Shown here: positions 24,804 to 33,026 of the stretch, one piece after another
Position numbering within the stretch: position 1 is the stretch's first letter
How the letters are laid out: each line of letters starts with the position of its first letter
Origin: Theionarchaea archaeon
GTDB taxonomy: Archaea > Methanobacteriota_B > Thermococci > Methanofastidiosales > SZ-28-30
NCBI GenBank assembly: GCA_018992685.1
Contig: JACVGT010000003.1
Coordinates: 156,585 to 220,584 of the forward strand
Direction: 5' to 3'
Length of the DNA: 64,000 bases
Notes under the pieces: model-generated
Database searches by the model: none
Seen by the model: only the letters and a program-made list of their open reading frames with translations
What the model was told of the DNA's origin: nothing
Position numbers and translations under genes: made by a program

Positions 24804-26069
24804 CTACCAGGCCATGTTATAGTGGGTTTTCATCAGTTCCACGAATTTGTCCCACTCTCCTCCCACAGGATCAGGTAGAGAAAAGTGAGTCTCAATAACA
24901 TCCGGGTCTTTCAATCCTCCACCTGTGATTACGCTTACTACAGTGTCTTGGGCATCTATATGTCCCGAGTCATGCAGAGTTTTGGCCGCAGCAATCGCAG
25001 CAGCAGAAGTTGTGCTGGCATAAATACCCTCGTGAGTCGCCAGGGAGAAGACGGCTTCCAGAATGTCACCATCTTCTACCGTAAGGGCCACACCCCCTGA
25101 GTCTTTTACAGCTCTGTAAGCCTGGTAACCCACCTGTGGCACCAGAATGTGCTTGGCAATGGTGGGGGCAGTTTCAACTCTCTGGATGCATTCTGCACCG
25201 CTGGTGAGGGTCTTGGTAAGAGATCCCCCAGCAGATGACTCAACAGCCACCATCTGGGGAAGTGCGTCAATGAACCCTGTGGTATAGAGATCCTGGAACC
25301 CTCTCCACACGGCAAACAGCCCAAATCCCATTCCAGTGGGAACGATCACATAGTCTGGAACATTCCATGAAAGCTGTTCGCAGATTTCAAATGCCACAGT
25401 TTTTCTCCCTTCTTCACTGTAAGGATCTCCTGTGGGTGATCTGGTGTAGCTGCTGACGGGATGTGCATGCAATGTGTCCACGCATGTTTTCATGAGGACA
25501 TACCTGTCTTCGTATTTCTTCAGGTAGACCACCTTTCCACCATACGAGAGGGTCTGCAAGATGGCCTGCATGGATTCGTCCTGGTTTTCAAAACTGATTA
25601 CCTGGAGACCGGAGACAGCCCCGTACGCTGCCGCTGCAGCAGCAGTATTTCCCCCTCCCGCGATGAGATGGCGGGATCCGAACTTCCTTGCCACGGTAGC
25701 TCCCACAGCAGCCGATCTGTCCTTGAACGTGTGGGTGGGATTCCTTGATTCATCTTTAGCACACAAATGATGGAGTCCAAGGGCTGGGCCCAGTTTCCTG
25801 CAGGGCAGAAGGGGGGTTCCTCCCTCTCCCAGAGTAAGACTCGATTCAGGGTCAACAGGAAGGAATTCCTGCCACTTCCATACTCCCTGCACGCACCTTT
25901 TCTTCAACACTTTCCTAGATACAGTCTCTTTTATCTTCTCGTAATCATAGTCGACAACGACGTTTGATTGAAACCGATCCGTCTTGCAGCGTGGGCACCC
26001 CTCGAACATCCGCTCCAGTGGGTACTGAGCTCCACAATGCAAGCATTTCAGCATACGCTCATACATCAT
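24804..26069 (-). CDS. Threonine synthase-like PLP enzyme with zinc ribbon
   Basis: 421 residues from ATG 26069, chosen because AAGGAGGAAGA lies just upstream; the tracker start at 26135 is inside the preceding gene. The N-terminus is a zinc ribbon (LKCLHCGAQY ... GCPRCKTD) as in archaeal threonine synthases. Fold-II PLP features follow: GEGGTPLLPC, NPTHTFKDRSA with the Schiff-base lysine, the phosphate-loop region AGGGNTAAAAAAYG (SSGN replaced by GGGN), and ITGGGLKDP at the C-terminus. Replacement of the usual S-S-G-N by G-G-G-N suggests a different amine or acyl substrate. It overlaps the opine-dehydrogenase-like gene by 11 nt, so both are cotranscribed. Confidence 0.85.
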   Translation of the reverse strand: MMYERMLKCLHCGAQYPLERMFEGCPRCKTDRFQSNVVVDYDYEKIKETVSRKVLKKRCVQGVWKWQEFLPVDPESSLTLGEGGTPLLPCRKLGPALGLHHLCAKDESRNPTHTFKDRSAAVGATVARKFGSRHLIAGGGNTAAAAAAYGAVSGLQVISFENQDESMQAILQTLSYGGKVVYLKKYEDRYVLMKTCVDTLHAHPVSSYTRSPTGDPYSEEGRKTVAFEICEQLSWNVPDYVIVPTGMGFGLFAVWRGFQDLYTTGFIDALPQMVAVESSAGGSLTKTLTSGAECIQRVETAPTIAKHILVPQVGYQAYRAVKDSGGVALTVEDGDILEAVFSLATHEGIYASTTSAAAIAAAKTLHDSGHIDAQDTVVSVITGGGLKDPDVIETHFSLPDPVGGEWDKFVELMKTHYNMAW

Positions 26070-27135
26070 TCTTCCTCCTTGAAACCATGTCCACGATCTC
26101 CTCAGGAGCCATTCCGCTGAGTCCCAAGCGCTCACATGTCACTCCCCTTTCCCAGTAGTCAGTACCGTCAACCACTGACCAAGCCCCAACCAACATTCTG
26201 GCACCAGGAGCTGGAATCTTGAGCATATCACACAGGGAGACGAGTGGAACAAGGCCATAGATTAATTCTTCCCGGACATAGCTCAAAGGATCTGGTAACA
26301 CGTACTCACGGACGGCCTCCCAGTTCTTGATTGTCTGATAGGTCGTCTCTCCCTTCACTGCGTAATAGTCCTGAATCATTGTGGCTGCACTCTTGAGATC
26401 CAGCCCCAGAGTATGGCACAGGGCCAGCCGTTCTGAATCCGCAGCGTCCACAGCCCTTGCAACTCTGGGGGATATTCCCTCCGAATAGAACCAGAAGGTT
26501 TCAGAGTCCTCTTCTACACGGTTCATGTTGAAAAGAGCAATTGGCACGTGGATCACGGGGTTATAATTTTCAAGGCTGGTTTCCAGAACACTTCGCCCCG
26601 GAACGAGTTGCGGCACATAGGCATGGAGCTTCTCATACACAGAATTCAGTCTATCTGGAGGGTAGGTTGCCATTCTCACAGTACTCTTTTCTCCGGAAAT
26701 ACGGACGTGACCTGGTTCCACCACTCTGCAGGCCAGTGGCAACAGGGTCGTTTCTGCTATTGTGACGTCAGTTCGATCAGATTCTCTTAAGAGATGCTGG
26801 AGTCTCAGGGCGGCCCAGTATCCAGTGAACACGACAATGACTGCATGCTCCTGAAGATAGGGGAGACTCTGTTCTACCAATGACTCGTGCCCTCCAGCTC
26901 GTGCAGTGACCAGTACATAGGGAACATTGGAAACGACAGTTTCAAGATCACACGACGCTGCCTGTATTGCAGCCTCTCCTTCCAGGATTCCTGATACCTT
27001 CAGTCTGCGAGAGCCGGCAAGGGAGGCAATCCTTTCTGGGGTTCTGTTGTAGAGAAAAAGATCGTGGCCTTTGAGGGCTAGATAGCCAGCAATCCCCTGC
27101 CCGGCACTGCCAGCTCCCAGGACTGCAAATTTCAC
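26059..27135 (-). CDS. Opine (octopine/nopaline) dehydrogenase family protein
   Basis: 358 residues from GTG 27135, placed by GCAGGAGGAATCTAT immediately upstream; the tracker start at 27168 adds 11 residues without a ribosome site. The NAD(P) loop is FAVLGAGSAGQGIAGYLALKG. The C-terminal catalytic domain has NPVIHVPIALFN, matching the N-x3-H motif of opine dehydrogenases, which reductively couple an amino acid with a 2-oxo acid. Partner substrates cannot be told. It is the first gene of a two-gene minus-strand operon with the threonine-synthase-like enzyme and diverges from the aldolase-like gene. Confidence 0.85.
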   Translation of the reverse strand: MKFAVLGAGSAGQGIAGYLALKGHDLFLYNRTPERIASLAGSRRLKVSGILEGEAAIQAASCDLETVVSNVPYVLVTARAGGHESLVEQSLPYLQEHAVIVVFTGYWAALRLQHLLRESDRTDVTIAETTLLPLACRVVEPGHVRISGEKSTVRMATYPPDRLNSVYEKLHAYVPQLVPGRSVLETSLENYNPVIHVPIALFNMNRVEEDSETFWFYSEGISPRVARAVDAADSERLALCHTLGLDLKSAATMIQDYYAVKGETTYQTIKNWEAVREYVLPDPLSYVREELIYGLVPLVSLCDMLKIPAPGARMLVGAWSVVDGTDYWERGVTCERLGLSGMAPEEIVDMVSRRKNDV

Positions 27136-27239
27136 ATAGATTCCTCCTGCAGCCAACATGAGTGGCAATCTTCACTCAGTTGGGATTACCCCTTGTGGCG
27201 GAATCTTAAATTATTATTGCCTGAATACTTCGGCAAAGT

Positions 27240-27260
27240 TCTTATAAACAATTGTTCACA
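27240..27260 (+). promoter_or_regulatory. Promoter with overlapping AACAATTGTT palindrome
   Basis: TATA box TCTTATAAA is directly followed by the 10-bp perfect palindrome AACAATTGTT (27247-27256), a likely regulator site in the divergent spacer. The ribosome site GAGAGGTGA precedes ATG 27315. Confidence 0.5.
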
Positions 27261-27314
27261 AATAATGAGCTAGGATTGGCAGGATTCGCATTCTGTTAAT
27301 CGAGAGGTGATTCT

Positions 27315-28442
27315 ATGTCAGATTGTTCAGTTATTGGGATGAATAAAGACGATCTGGACACACCGTGTCTCCTGGTAGATTTGGATGTTGTTGAAAAGAA
27401 CATTAAGACAATGGCTGACTACTATAGAAAGAAGGAAGGTGCAGCCCTGCGTCCCCATCAAAAAGGACACAGACTTCCTATAATAGGAAAGAAACAGGTT
27501 GAAGCGGGAGCCAAAGGAGTTTCTATGACCTCTCTGGGTCTTGCAGAGTATTATGCACAGTGTGGATTCTCAGATATCCTGGTGACCAATGAGGTGGCAG
27601 GGTATAACAAGATGAGACGGGTAGCAACTCTCTCCAAACAGGCAGATGTCACTGTGGGCGTAGATAGTATCGAAAATGCGATGAAGCTGGGAGATGTGGC
27701 ACGCGAGATGGACACAGTGATACAGGTAGGTGTAGAACTCTACATGGGAACGGGCACGTGTGGAGTAGACATGAAAGATGCAGGGTCTCTGATAAAGAAG
27801 ATCACCACGGTAGGTGGAGTCATGTTCAGGGGTGTCTGGTGGCACCAGGGTTCTCTGGCTGATATTATTAACTGGGAGGAAAGAAAACAGGCCCATTTCA
27901 AGACTCTGGATAGGGTGGCCATGCTGAAGTCAGAGCTTGAGAAAGAGGATATTTCTCTTGAGATTATCAGTGGAGGATTTACGTGTACCTGGGACATCAC
28001 CCCTGAGTACGGTGGACTGGAGAATGTTGAGGTTCAGGCCGGAAGCTATGTATTCAGTGACTGGTGTTCCCACGAAAGCGAAGGGCTCGATGTATTTGAC
28101 TATGCATTGACTGTCCTGACCAGATGCATCAGTCGGCCCCAGCCAGATGAGATATGCTTCGATGCAGGCATGAATGCGTGTTCTGATGAACACACTGACA
28201 GCTATTTGAATGTCGTGGGGTTCAAGATCAAAGGCATGGAAGGGATAAAGAGGGTAAAACAGCGTGAAGAATTGTCCATGGTGAAGGTTGAAAAGCCTCC
28301 ATCAGATATTCGTATAGGAGATACCGTGGAGTTGATACCTCCTCATTCTGATACCACGGCCAAGCTTCATGACAGGTATTACGGAGTACGCAAAGGGAGA
28401 GTAGAAGCTGTTTTTCCTAACTACGGAAGGGGACTTCTCTAG
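27315..28442 (+). CDS. D-threonine aldolase / D-serine dehydratase-like PLP enzyme
   Basis: 375 residues of fold III. DLDTPCLLVDLDVVEKNI opens the alanine-racemase-like barrel. The PLP lysine is in LRPHQKGHR (family consensus RPHxKTHK). The C-terminal beta domain carries the metal site PPHSDTT. The His-x-Asp version is that of Mn/Mg-dependent D-threonine or 3-hydroxyaspartate aldolases, whereas D-serine dehydratase has His-x-Cys. It would thus cleave a beta-hydroxy-D-amino acid to glycine or to glycine plus glyoxylate. It is followed after 20 nt by the flavoprotein gene, so the three genes 27.3-30.5 kb form one operon. Confidence 0.85.
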   Translation: MSDCSVIGMNKDDLDTPCLLVDLDVVEKNIKTMADYYRKKEGAALRPHQKGHRLPIIGKKQVEAGAKGVSMTSLGLAEYYAQCGFSDILVTNEVAGYNKMRRVATLSKQADVTVGVDSIENAMKLGDVAREMDTVIQVGVELYMGTGTCGVDMKDAGSLIKKITTVGGVMFRGVWWHQGSLADIINWEERKQAHFKTLDRVAMLKSELEKEDISLEIISGGFTCTWDITPEYGGLENVEVQAGSYVFSDWCSHESEGLDVFDYALTVLTRCISRPQPDEICFDAGMNACSDEHTDSYLNVVGFKIKGMEGIKRVKQREELSMVKVEKPPSDIRIGDTVELIPPHSDTTAKLHDRYYGVRKGRVEAVFPNYGRGLL

Positions 28443-28462
28443 GGTAATGTGAGGAGTGTGTC

Positions 28463-30145
28463 ATGAAGATCACGACTGTAGAAAAAGCGTATGACATTGT
28501 GGTAGTGGGGGGAGGAGGTGCAGGCGCTCAGGCGGCCCTTTCTGCTTCTGCTACTGCCAGTGACCTGAAGATAGCACTTGTTGACAAGGGCATCCTAGGG
28601 AGATCGGGGTGCACGATTTTAGGCAGTTTTTCCTGCAATGCAGCTCTCGGTTCCGGGGGATCTGGAGATAGCCCTCGGGCACATTTTCTGGACACGATCA
28701 AGGAAGGACGATACATCAATGACCAATCGCTGGTGAGAGTGTATACTGAAAAGGCACCAGAACGTGTTGTGGCCCTGCACAGAGAAGGTCCCGTTTTTGA
28801 AGAGGAGGATGGGGAACTGAAGCAGGATATGGTACCTGGACACTCGTTTCCCCGGGCAGTCTTCAACAATCTGCATACAGGGAAGAGTATGATTGTGGCT
28901 CTGATGAAACAGGTGAAGAGAGCCCCTATAGATGTATATGATGAATGCATGATCTTTGACGTGGTGTGTGAGGGCAATGAAATCCGAGGAGTAGTTGCAT
29001 ACGACCTCGCAGGCAGGATCATAGTCTTTTCATGCAAGGCAGTGATCATTGCAGCTGGAGGATGTGGGCAGCTCTACCCTCACAGTACTACCAGCAGGGG
29101 AGCAACAGGAGATGGACTCGTCTTGGCCTACAAAGCGGGAGCAGAGCTTCAGGACCTGGAATTCATCCAGTTTTTTCCCACAGCTCAATGTTATCCTCGG
29201 CTGTTGAAATTAAACCCCACCATACCTTCTATGCTGCGCTACAAGGGGGGGTGTAGATTGTACAATGCAGAAGGCCATGAATTCATGAAGGAAAAGAATC
29301 CCCAGTGGCGGTTTAGCGTAACCCGAGACGAGCTGTCCAAAGCTATCTATACGGAAATCAAGGAGGGAAGAGGAACTCCTCATGGCGGGGTGTACATGGA
29401 TGTCCTCCATCTGACAGAACAGGAAATCACTGATATATTCTCATTTGCCAACCTTTTTGATGACCTGTTGAAGACAGGCATAGACTTGCGAAAGGATCGA
29501 ATTGAGACGACTGTTGCAGCTCATTTTTCCATGGGCGGCATTCGGGTTGATGAGACCTTCGCTACATGTGTTGGCGGGCTGTTTGCTGCAGGGGAAGCTG
29601 CTGCAGGGATACACGGGGCAAACAGGCTGCCGGGAAATGCGTTGTCAGAGATTCTGGTGACAGGGCACGAAGCAGGAAGGAGAGCTGCAGAATACGCACG
29701 CAAGACGGAATTCCACGAGATCGAGGGAACAGAGAGTGTCAGGAAGATTGAGGGCACCATGGAGAGAACAGGTGACAGTACCCCCATAGCCATGAAGAAG
29801 GAGATACAGAGGACACTGTGGGAACACGCAGGAGTAGTCAGGAACGAGAAAGGACTCATGAATGGCATAGCAACACTTGAGAGAATAAGAGAAGATATGT
29901 CAAGAGTTGAGATATCCACTGAGACGTTGGTGTGGAATAAAGAACTGGTAGACTTCCTTGAAATGGAGTTCATGGTGGAAATGGGTCTGCTGTTGACCAG
30001 AGCAGCACTATTCAGGACAGAATCGAGGGGATCCCACTTCAGAGAGGATTACCCTGAGAGTGATTCATCCTGGATAGTAAATGTCGTGCTGCGCAACGGA
30101 ACCTGTAGAAGGGAACCCGTGATGATGGAGGAATCAGATGACTGA
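28463..30145 (+). CDS. Fumarate reductase/succinate dehydrogenase-type flavoprotein
   Basis: 560 residues. The FAD dinucleotide loop is YDIVVVGGGGAGAQAAL (about 10-26). GHSFPRAVF contains the His used for covalent FAD or substrate binding in this family. The substrate/catalytic region is RYKGGCRLYNAEGHEFM, then AAHFSMGGIRVD and GANRLPGNALSEILVTG, and the helical C-terminal domain begins near residue 440. Relatives include SdhA/FrdA, thiol:fumarate reductase TfrA and L-aspartate oxidase. The next gene supplies a 2Fe-2S protein, so a fumarate- or enoate-reducing electron-transfer pair is likely. Being cotranscribed with a hydroxy-amino-acid aldolase suggests a substrate derived from hydroxyaspartate or fumarate (inference). 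Confidence 0.9.
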   Translation: MKITTVEKAYDIVVVGGGGAGAQAALSASATASDLKIALVDKGILGRSGCTILGSFSCNAALGSGGSGDSPRAHFLDTIKEGRYINDQSLVRVYTEKAPERVVALHREGPVFEEEDGELKQDMVPGHSFPRAVFNNLHTGKSMIVALMKQVKRAPIDVYDECMIFDVVCEGNEIRGVVAYDLAGRIIVFSCKAVIIAAGGCGQLYPHSTTSRGATGDGLVLAYKAGAELQDLEFIQFFPTAQCYPRLLKLNPTIPSMLRYKGGCRLYNAEGHEFMKEKNPQWRFSVTRDELSKAIYTEIKEGRGTPHGGVYMDVLHLTEQEITDIFSFANLFDDLLKTGIDLRKDRIETTVAAHFSMGGIRVDETFATCVGGLFAAGEAAAGIHGANRLPGNALSEILVTGHEAGRRAAEYARKTEFHEIEGTESVRKIEGTMERTGDSTPIAMKKEIQRTLWEHAGVVRNEKGLMNGIATLERIREDMSRVEISTETLVWNKELVDFLEMEFMVEMGLLLTRAALFRTESRGSHFREDYPESDSSWIVNVVLRNGTCRREPVMMEESDD

Positions 30146-30452
30146 AACTGCAATAGTCACCATTTTTAGATTTAATCCAGAAAGAGACGATTGTCCCAGA
30201 ATGGAGGAATTCGAAATACCATTTGACCCGAAAAAGACTGTTCTGGAGGTTCTGCAATACATTTACGAAGAAAAGGATGGATCACTGGCCTTCAGAGAGT
30301 CCTGCAGGTCTGGGTTCTGCAGCACGTGCGGGGTCACTGTTGATGGGAACCGCTGCCTGGCGTGCACAACCTACATGAAAAGAAAAATGACGATAGAACC
30401 TCTTGCACATCACAGAGTACTGAGAGACCTTGTAGTCGAGATGAAGAAGTGA
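30138..30452 (+). CDS. 2Fe-2S subunit, N-terminal half of a fumarate reductase iron-sulfur protein
   Basis: 104 residues overlapping the flavoprotein gene by 8 nt. The sequence matches the N-terminal plant-type ferredoxin domain of SdhB/FrdB: FEIPFDPKKTVLEVLQYIYEE, then CRSGFCSTCGVTVDGNRCLAC, the C-x4-C-x2-C-x8/11-C set for one 2Fe-2S cluster. The C-terminal part that normally carries 4Fe-4S and 3Fe-4S clusters is absent, and no frameshifted remnant follows. Electrons would have to come from a soluble donor or another subunit. Confidence 0.9.
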   Translation: MTETAIVTIFRFNPERDDCPRMEEFEIPFDPKKTVLEVLQYIYEEKDGSLAFRESCRSGFCSTCGVTVDGNRCLACTTYMKRKMTIEPLAHHRVLRDLVVEMKK

Positions 30453-30520
30453 ACAATTCTCTCTCTGTAATTTTTCCTGAAGACGCACTCTCTCGGGGGT
30501 TGTTCTCTTTGTTTGAGGAA

Positions 30521-30531
30521 ATCTTTTTAAG
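30521..30531 (+). promoter_or_regulatory. TATA box of small membrane protein
   Basis: AATCTTTTTAAGG precedes the ATG at 30564 by about 36 nt. Confidence 0.4.
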
Positions 30532-30563
30532 GAAGGCCAGCAAAATGACATGAGGTGCAAAAA

Positions 30564-30905
30564 ATGGCAGATTGGACAGCCCTAGGAACCGGGCTTATCA
30601 TAAACGTGATCCTAGGGACAATTGTACTGCACTTGGCGGCACGATTTGGGAAGGTTGACGACGCGACCATAGTGAAAGCATTTATGGCTGCATTGATCGT
30701 TGCAATATTGGGGCTGGTTCTTGGCTACGTCTACTATCTGGGCGGAATCATTGCGTTCATCCTGGCAATAGTAGTCATCAAATATGTGTACGCCACCAGC
30801 TGGGGAAAGGCAGTCATTACGTGGATACTGTACATCATCCTGATGATCGTCCTCCTCATCATTGTTGGATTGATCCTTGGGGTGTCTTACCTTGCACTTG
30901 GGTGA
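30564..30905 (+). CDS. Small integral membrane protein, function unknown
   Basis: 113 residues, nearly all hydrophobic, with three to four spans (GLIINVILGTIVLHLAA, KAFMAALIVAILGLVLGYVYYLGGIIAFILAIVVI, AVITWILYIILMIVLLIIVGLILGV). The ATG at 30564 follows GAGGTG by six nt and is preferred over GTG 30555. Charged residues lie only in the first loop (RFGKVDDATIVK) and before the last span (YATSWGK). A 5'-truncated paralogue of its last 43 residues lies at 23582-23713, so the gene has been duplicated locally. Family not recognised. Confidence 0.75.
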   Translation: MADWTALGTGLIINVILGTIVLHLAARFGKVDDATIVKAFMAALIVAILGLVLGYVYYLGGIIAFILAIVVIKYVYATSWGKAVITWILYIILMIVLLIIVGLILGVSYLALG

Positions 30906-30908
30906 CCT

Positions 30909-30951
30909 GTTTCTTTCTTTTCCTTTTTTCTTTTCGGTTTTTTCTTTCGTC
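30909..30951 (+). terminator. Pyrimidine/T-rich terminator
   Basis: TTTCTTTCTTTTCCTTTTTTCTTTTCGGTTTTTT follows directly after the small membrane protein gene, a multi-run archaeal terminator. Confidence 0.65.
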
Positions 30952-31143
30952 TCTTTGAGTGGTACGCTGCAGAGGGTCGTTCACCTGAAAAGCACCCGAA
31001 TTCGGTACCATCGACATTTTTGTCCCACGGCATGACAAAAGAAAGATATTTACATGCCATACTGAGTCTCTATGATCACTTAAAAGAATTCAGACTGAAG
31101 TGTGTGGGAAAACTCTTAAGAACCGTTCTTTCAATATCAATGT

Positions 31144-31509
31144 ATGAAACCAGTCTACACAGAGAAAGCACCAAAACCAGTGGGTCCGTACTCACAGGCC
31201 GTGAAGAGCAACGGATTCCTGTTCGTTTCGGGGCAATTAGGAGTGGACGTCAAAGGAATCACGACGGATACCATAGAAGGTCAGACAGAGCAATGTATCC
31301 TCAACATACGAAACATTCTTGAACAGGAGGGATTGTCACTGGAGAAAGTAGTCAAGGCTACTGTCTACCTTGCGGATATGAATGATTTTCAGAAGATGAA
31401 CTCTGTTTATGAGAAATATTTTACAGGAAAGCCTGCGCGAGCTGCTGTAGGAGTCTCTTTGCTGAAGAACTTCAAGGTTGAGATCGAGGTTGTAGCAACC
31501 TATCAATAA
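31144..31509 (+). CDS. ridA: RidA family reactive intermediate deaminase
   Basis: 121 residues of the YjgF/YER057c/UK114 family. Conserved features are KPVGPYSQAVKSNGFLFVSGQLGVD, QTEQCILNIRNILEQEGLSLEKVVKATVYL, the catalytic arginine in PARAAVGVSLL and the terminal VEIEVVATY. RidA hydrolyses 2-aminoacrylate and related enamines released by PLP enzymes. This fits well with the several PLP enzymes within 10 kb (two threonine-synthase-like proteins, an aldolase, an aminotransferase). Start ATG 31144. Confidence 0.96.
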   Translation: MKPVYTEKAPKPVGPYSQAVKSNGFLFVSGQLGVDVKGITTDTIEGQTEQCILNIRNILEQEGLSLEKVVKATVYLADMNDFQKMNSVYEKYFTGKPARAAVGVSLLKNFKVEIEVVATYQ

Positions 31510-31653
31510 TGGACCGGAGCACCTGCAGGAATATTCCTCACGTCCTCCTCCTTTTCATTTTTTGCGAACTGATCCTCCAGGGTTGATGACAAAGAGTTCT
31601 CTGGATACAATATGCTGGAGCGCTCTTGAGAAAACCCGTATATTTCCGGAACA

Positions 31654-32862
31654 ATGCTTTTCAAGATCATCCCTAGTTGGACTACTGGTGGTATTGTGAA
31701 AGCTGCAGACCGAACTGAATCTGTTACGTATGCTATAGGAGATGTGGTAGTTCCTGCACGTGAGCTCCAGAGAAAGGGGGCTGACATCATGTGGCTGAAT
31801 TTGGGGGATCCTGACAAATTCGATTTTGACACACCACTTCATATCAAAGAGGCTGCTGTCAAAGCCATGAGTACATACAATGGATATGCAGACTCGGAAG
31901 GCCTTCCTGCATTGCGAGAGGCAGTTGCGTCCAGAGAAAAGAGGAAAAATGGTATTTCAGTTTCTAAAGAGGACGTTTTTATTACAAATGGGACTTCTGA
32001 AGCAATTCAGATGATCTATGGGGCGTTGCTCAATCCTGGAGATGAAATTCTGGTGCCAGGTCCGACATACCCCCCCTATACATCGCTGGCCCGGTTTTTT
32101 GATGCAGTTCCCGTCCCCTATGTGACCGTGGAGAAGGAGAACTGGTCCCCTGATATTGATGACATACGAAAGAGGCTGTCAGATAAGACACGGGCCATCC
32201 TGCTGATCAACCCCAATAATCCCACAGGTGCTCTCTACAGCAGAAAGTGTGTGGAAGCAATTGCTGGACTGGCAGCTGAGCATGGTGCTGTGGTGATTTC
32301 TGATGAGATATACGATACCATGACATTCGAGGAACAGCACTACAGCCCTTCCCGGGTTGAGGATGTGCCTGTTATTGTAATTGATGGAATGTCAAAGGCG
32401 TATCTCTCCACTGGATGGCGAGTGGGATGGACCGTATTCAATGATCACAACGGAATCCTGGCAGAGATCAAGGATGCCTGTGTGAAGCAACTGCGGCTGA
32501 GGATTAGTGCAAATTCAGTGATGCAGGAGGCCGCAGTTGCTGCCCTGAATGGCTCCCAGGATCACATAAAGAACGTTGCCGAGAAGCTCAAGGAACGGAG
32601 AGACTTCATGTACAAGAGGTTGAATGAGATCGAGGGCATAACAACCCAGAAGCCCATGGGGGCCTTTTATATCTTTCCGAAAGTGGACTGTGAGGATGAC
32701 AAGAGGTTTGTCCTCGATATCCTTGAGAATACACACGTTTTGTTTGTACACGGGTCGGGATTCGGCCCATATGGAAAGGGACATTTCCGATCAATTTTCC
32801 TCCCACCCATAGAAACCCTGGAAAAGGCCATGAATGCGGTGGAAACTTTCATGACACGATGA
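31654..32862 (+). CDS. Class I/II aminotransferase (fold I PLP)
   Basis: 402 residues. Features in order: substrate strand WLNLGDPDKFDFDTP, PLP phosphate loop FITNGTSEAIQMIYGAL, GPTYPPYTS, the NPNNPTGALYS loop, ISDEIYDTMTF with the Asp that binds the pyridine nitrogen, the Schiff-base lysine in DGMSKAYLSTGWRVGW, and the arginine for the substrate carboxylate in FRSIFLPP. Closest to archaeal alanine/aspartate aminotransferases (AlaT/AspC group). It could begin at ATG 31654 or at an internal Met; the first 15 residues are not conserved. Confidence 0.92.
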   Translation: MLFKIIPSWTTGGIVKAADRTESVTYAIGDVVVPARELQRKGADIMWLNLGDPDKFDFDTPLHIKEAAVKAMSTYNGYADSEGLPALREAVASREKRKNGISVSKEDVFITNGTSEAIQMIYGALLNPGDEILVPGPTYPPYTSLARFFDAVPVPYVTVEKENWSPDIDDIRKRLSDKTRAILLINPNNPTGALYSRKCVEAIAGLAAEHGAVVISDEIYDTMTFEEQHYSPSRVEDVPVIVIDGMSKAYLSTGWRVGWTVFNDHNGILAEIKDACVKQLRLRISANSVMQEAAVAALNGSQDHIKNVAEKLKERRDFMYKRLNEIEGITTQKPMGAFYIFPKVDCEDDKRFVLDILENTHVLFVHGSGFGPYGKGHFRSIFLPPIETLEKAMNAVETFMTR

Positions 32863-33026
32863 TCGCAAGAGGAAGCCGCCTCTTCCCACATGTGAACACT
32901 GGGGGCAATGGTTTCAATTGAAATCGTCCATGGCCAGAAAAGAGTCGAAATCTCTATCAGATATGTGACAGGTCAAAAAGCCCTCGCTCTTAATTTCCTT
33001 TTCCAGGATATGCAGAACGCAGCAGG

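Noticed and set aside
31020-31322. 100-codon ORF overlapping ridA
   Set aside because: Out of frame with the clearly conserved RidA protein and without a domain.
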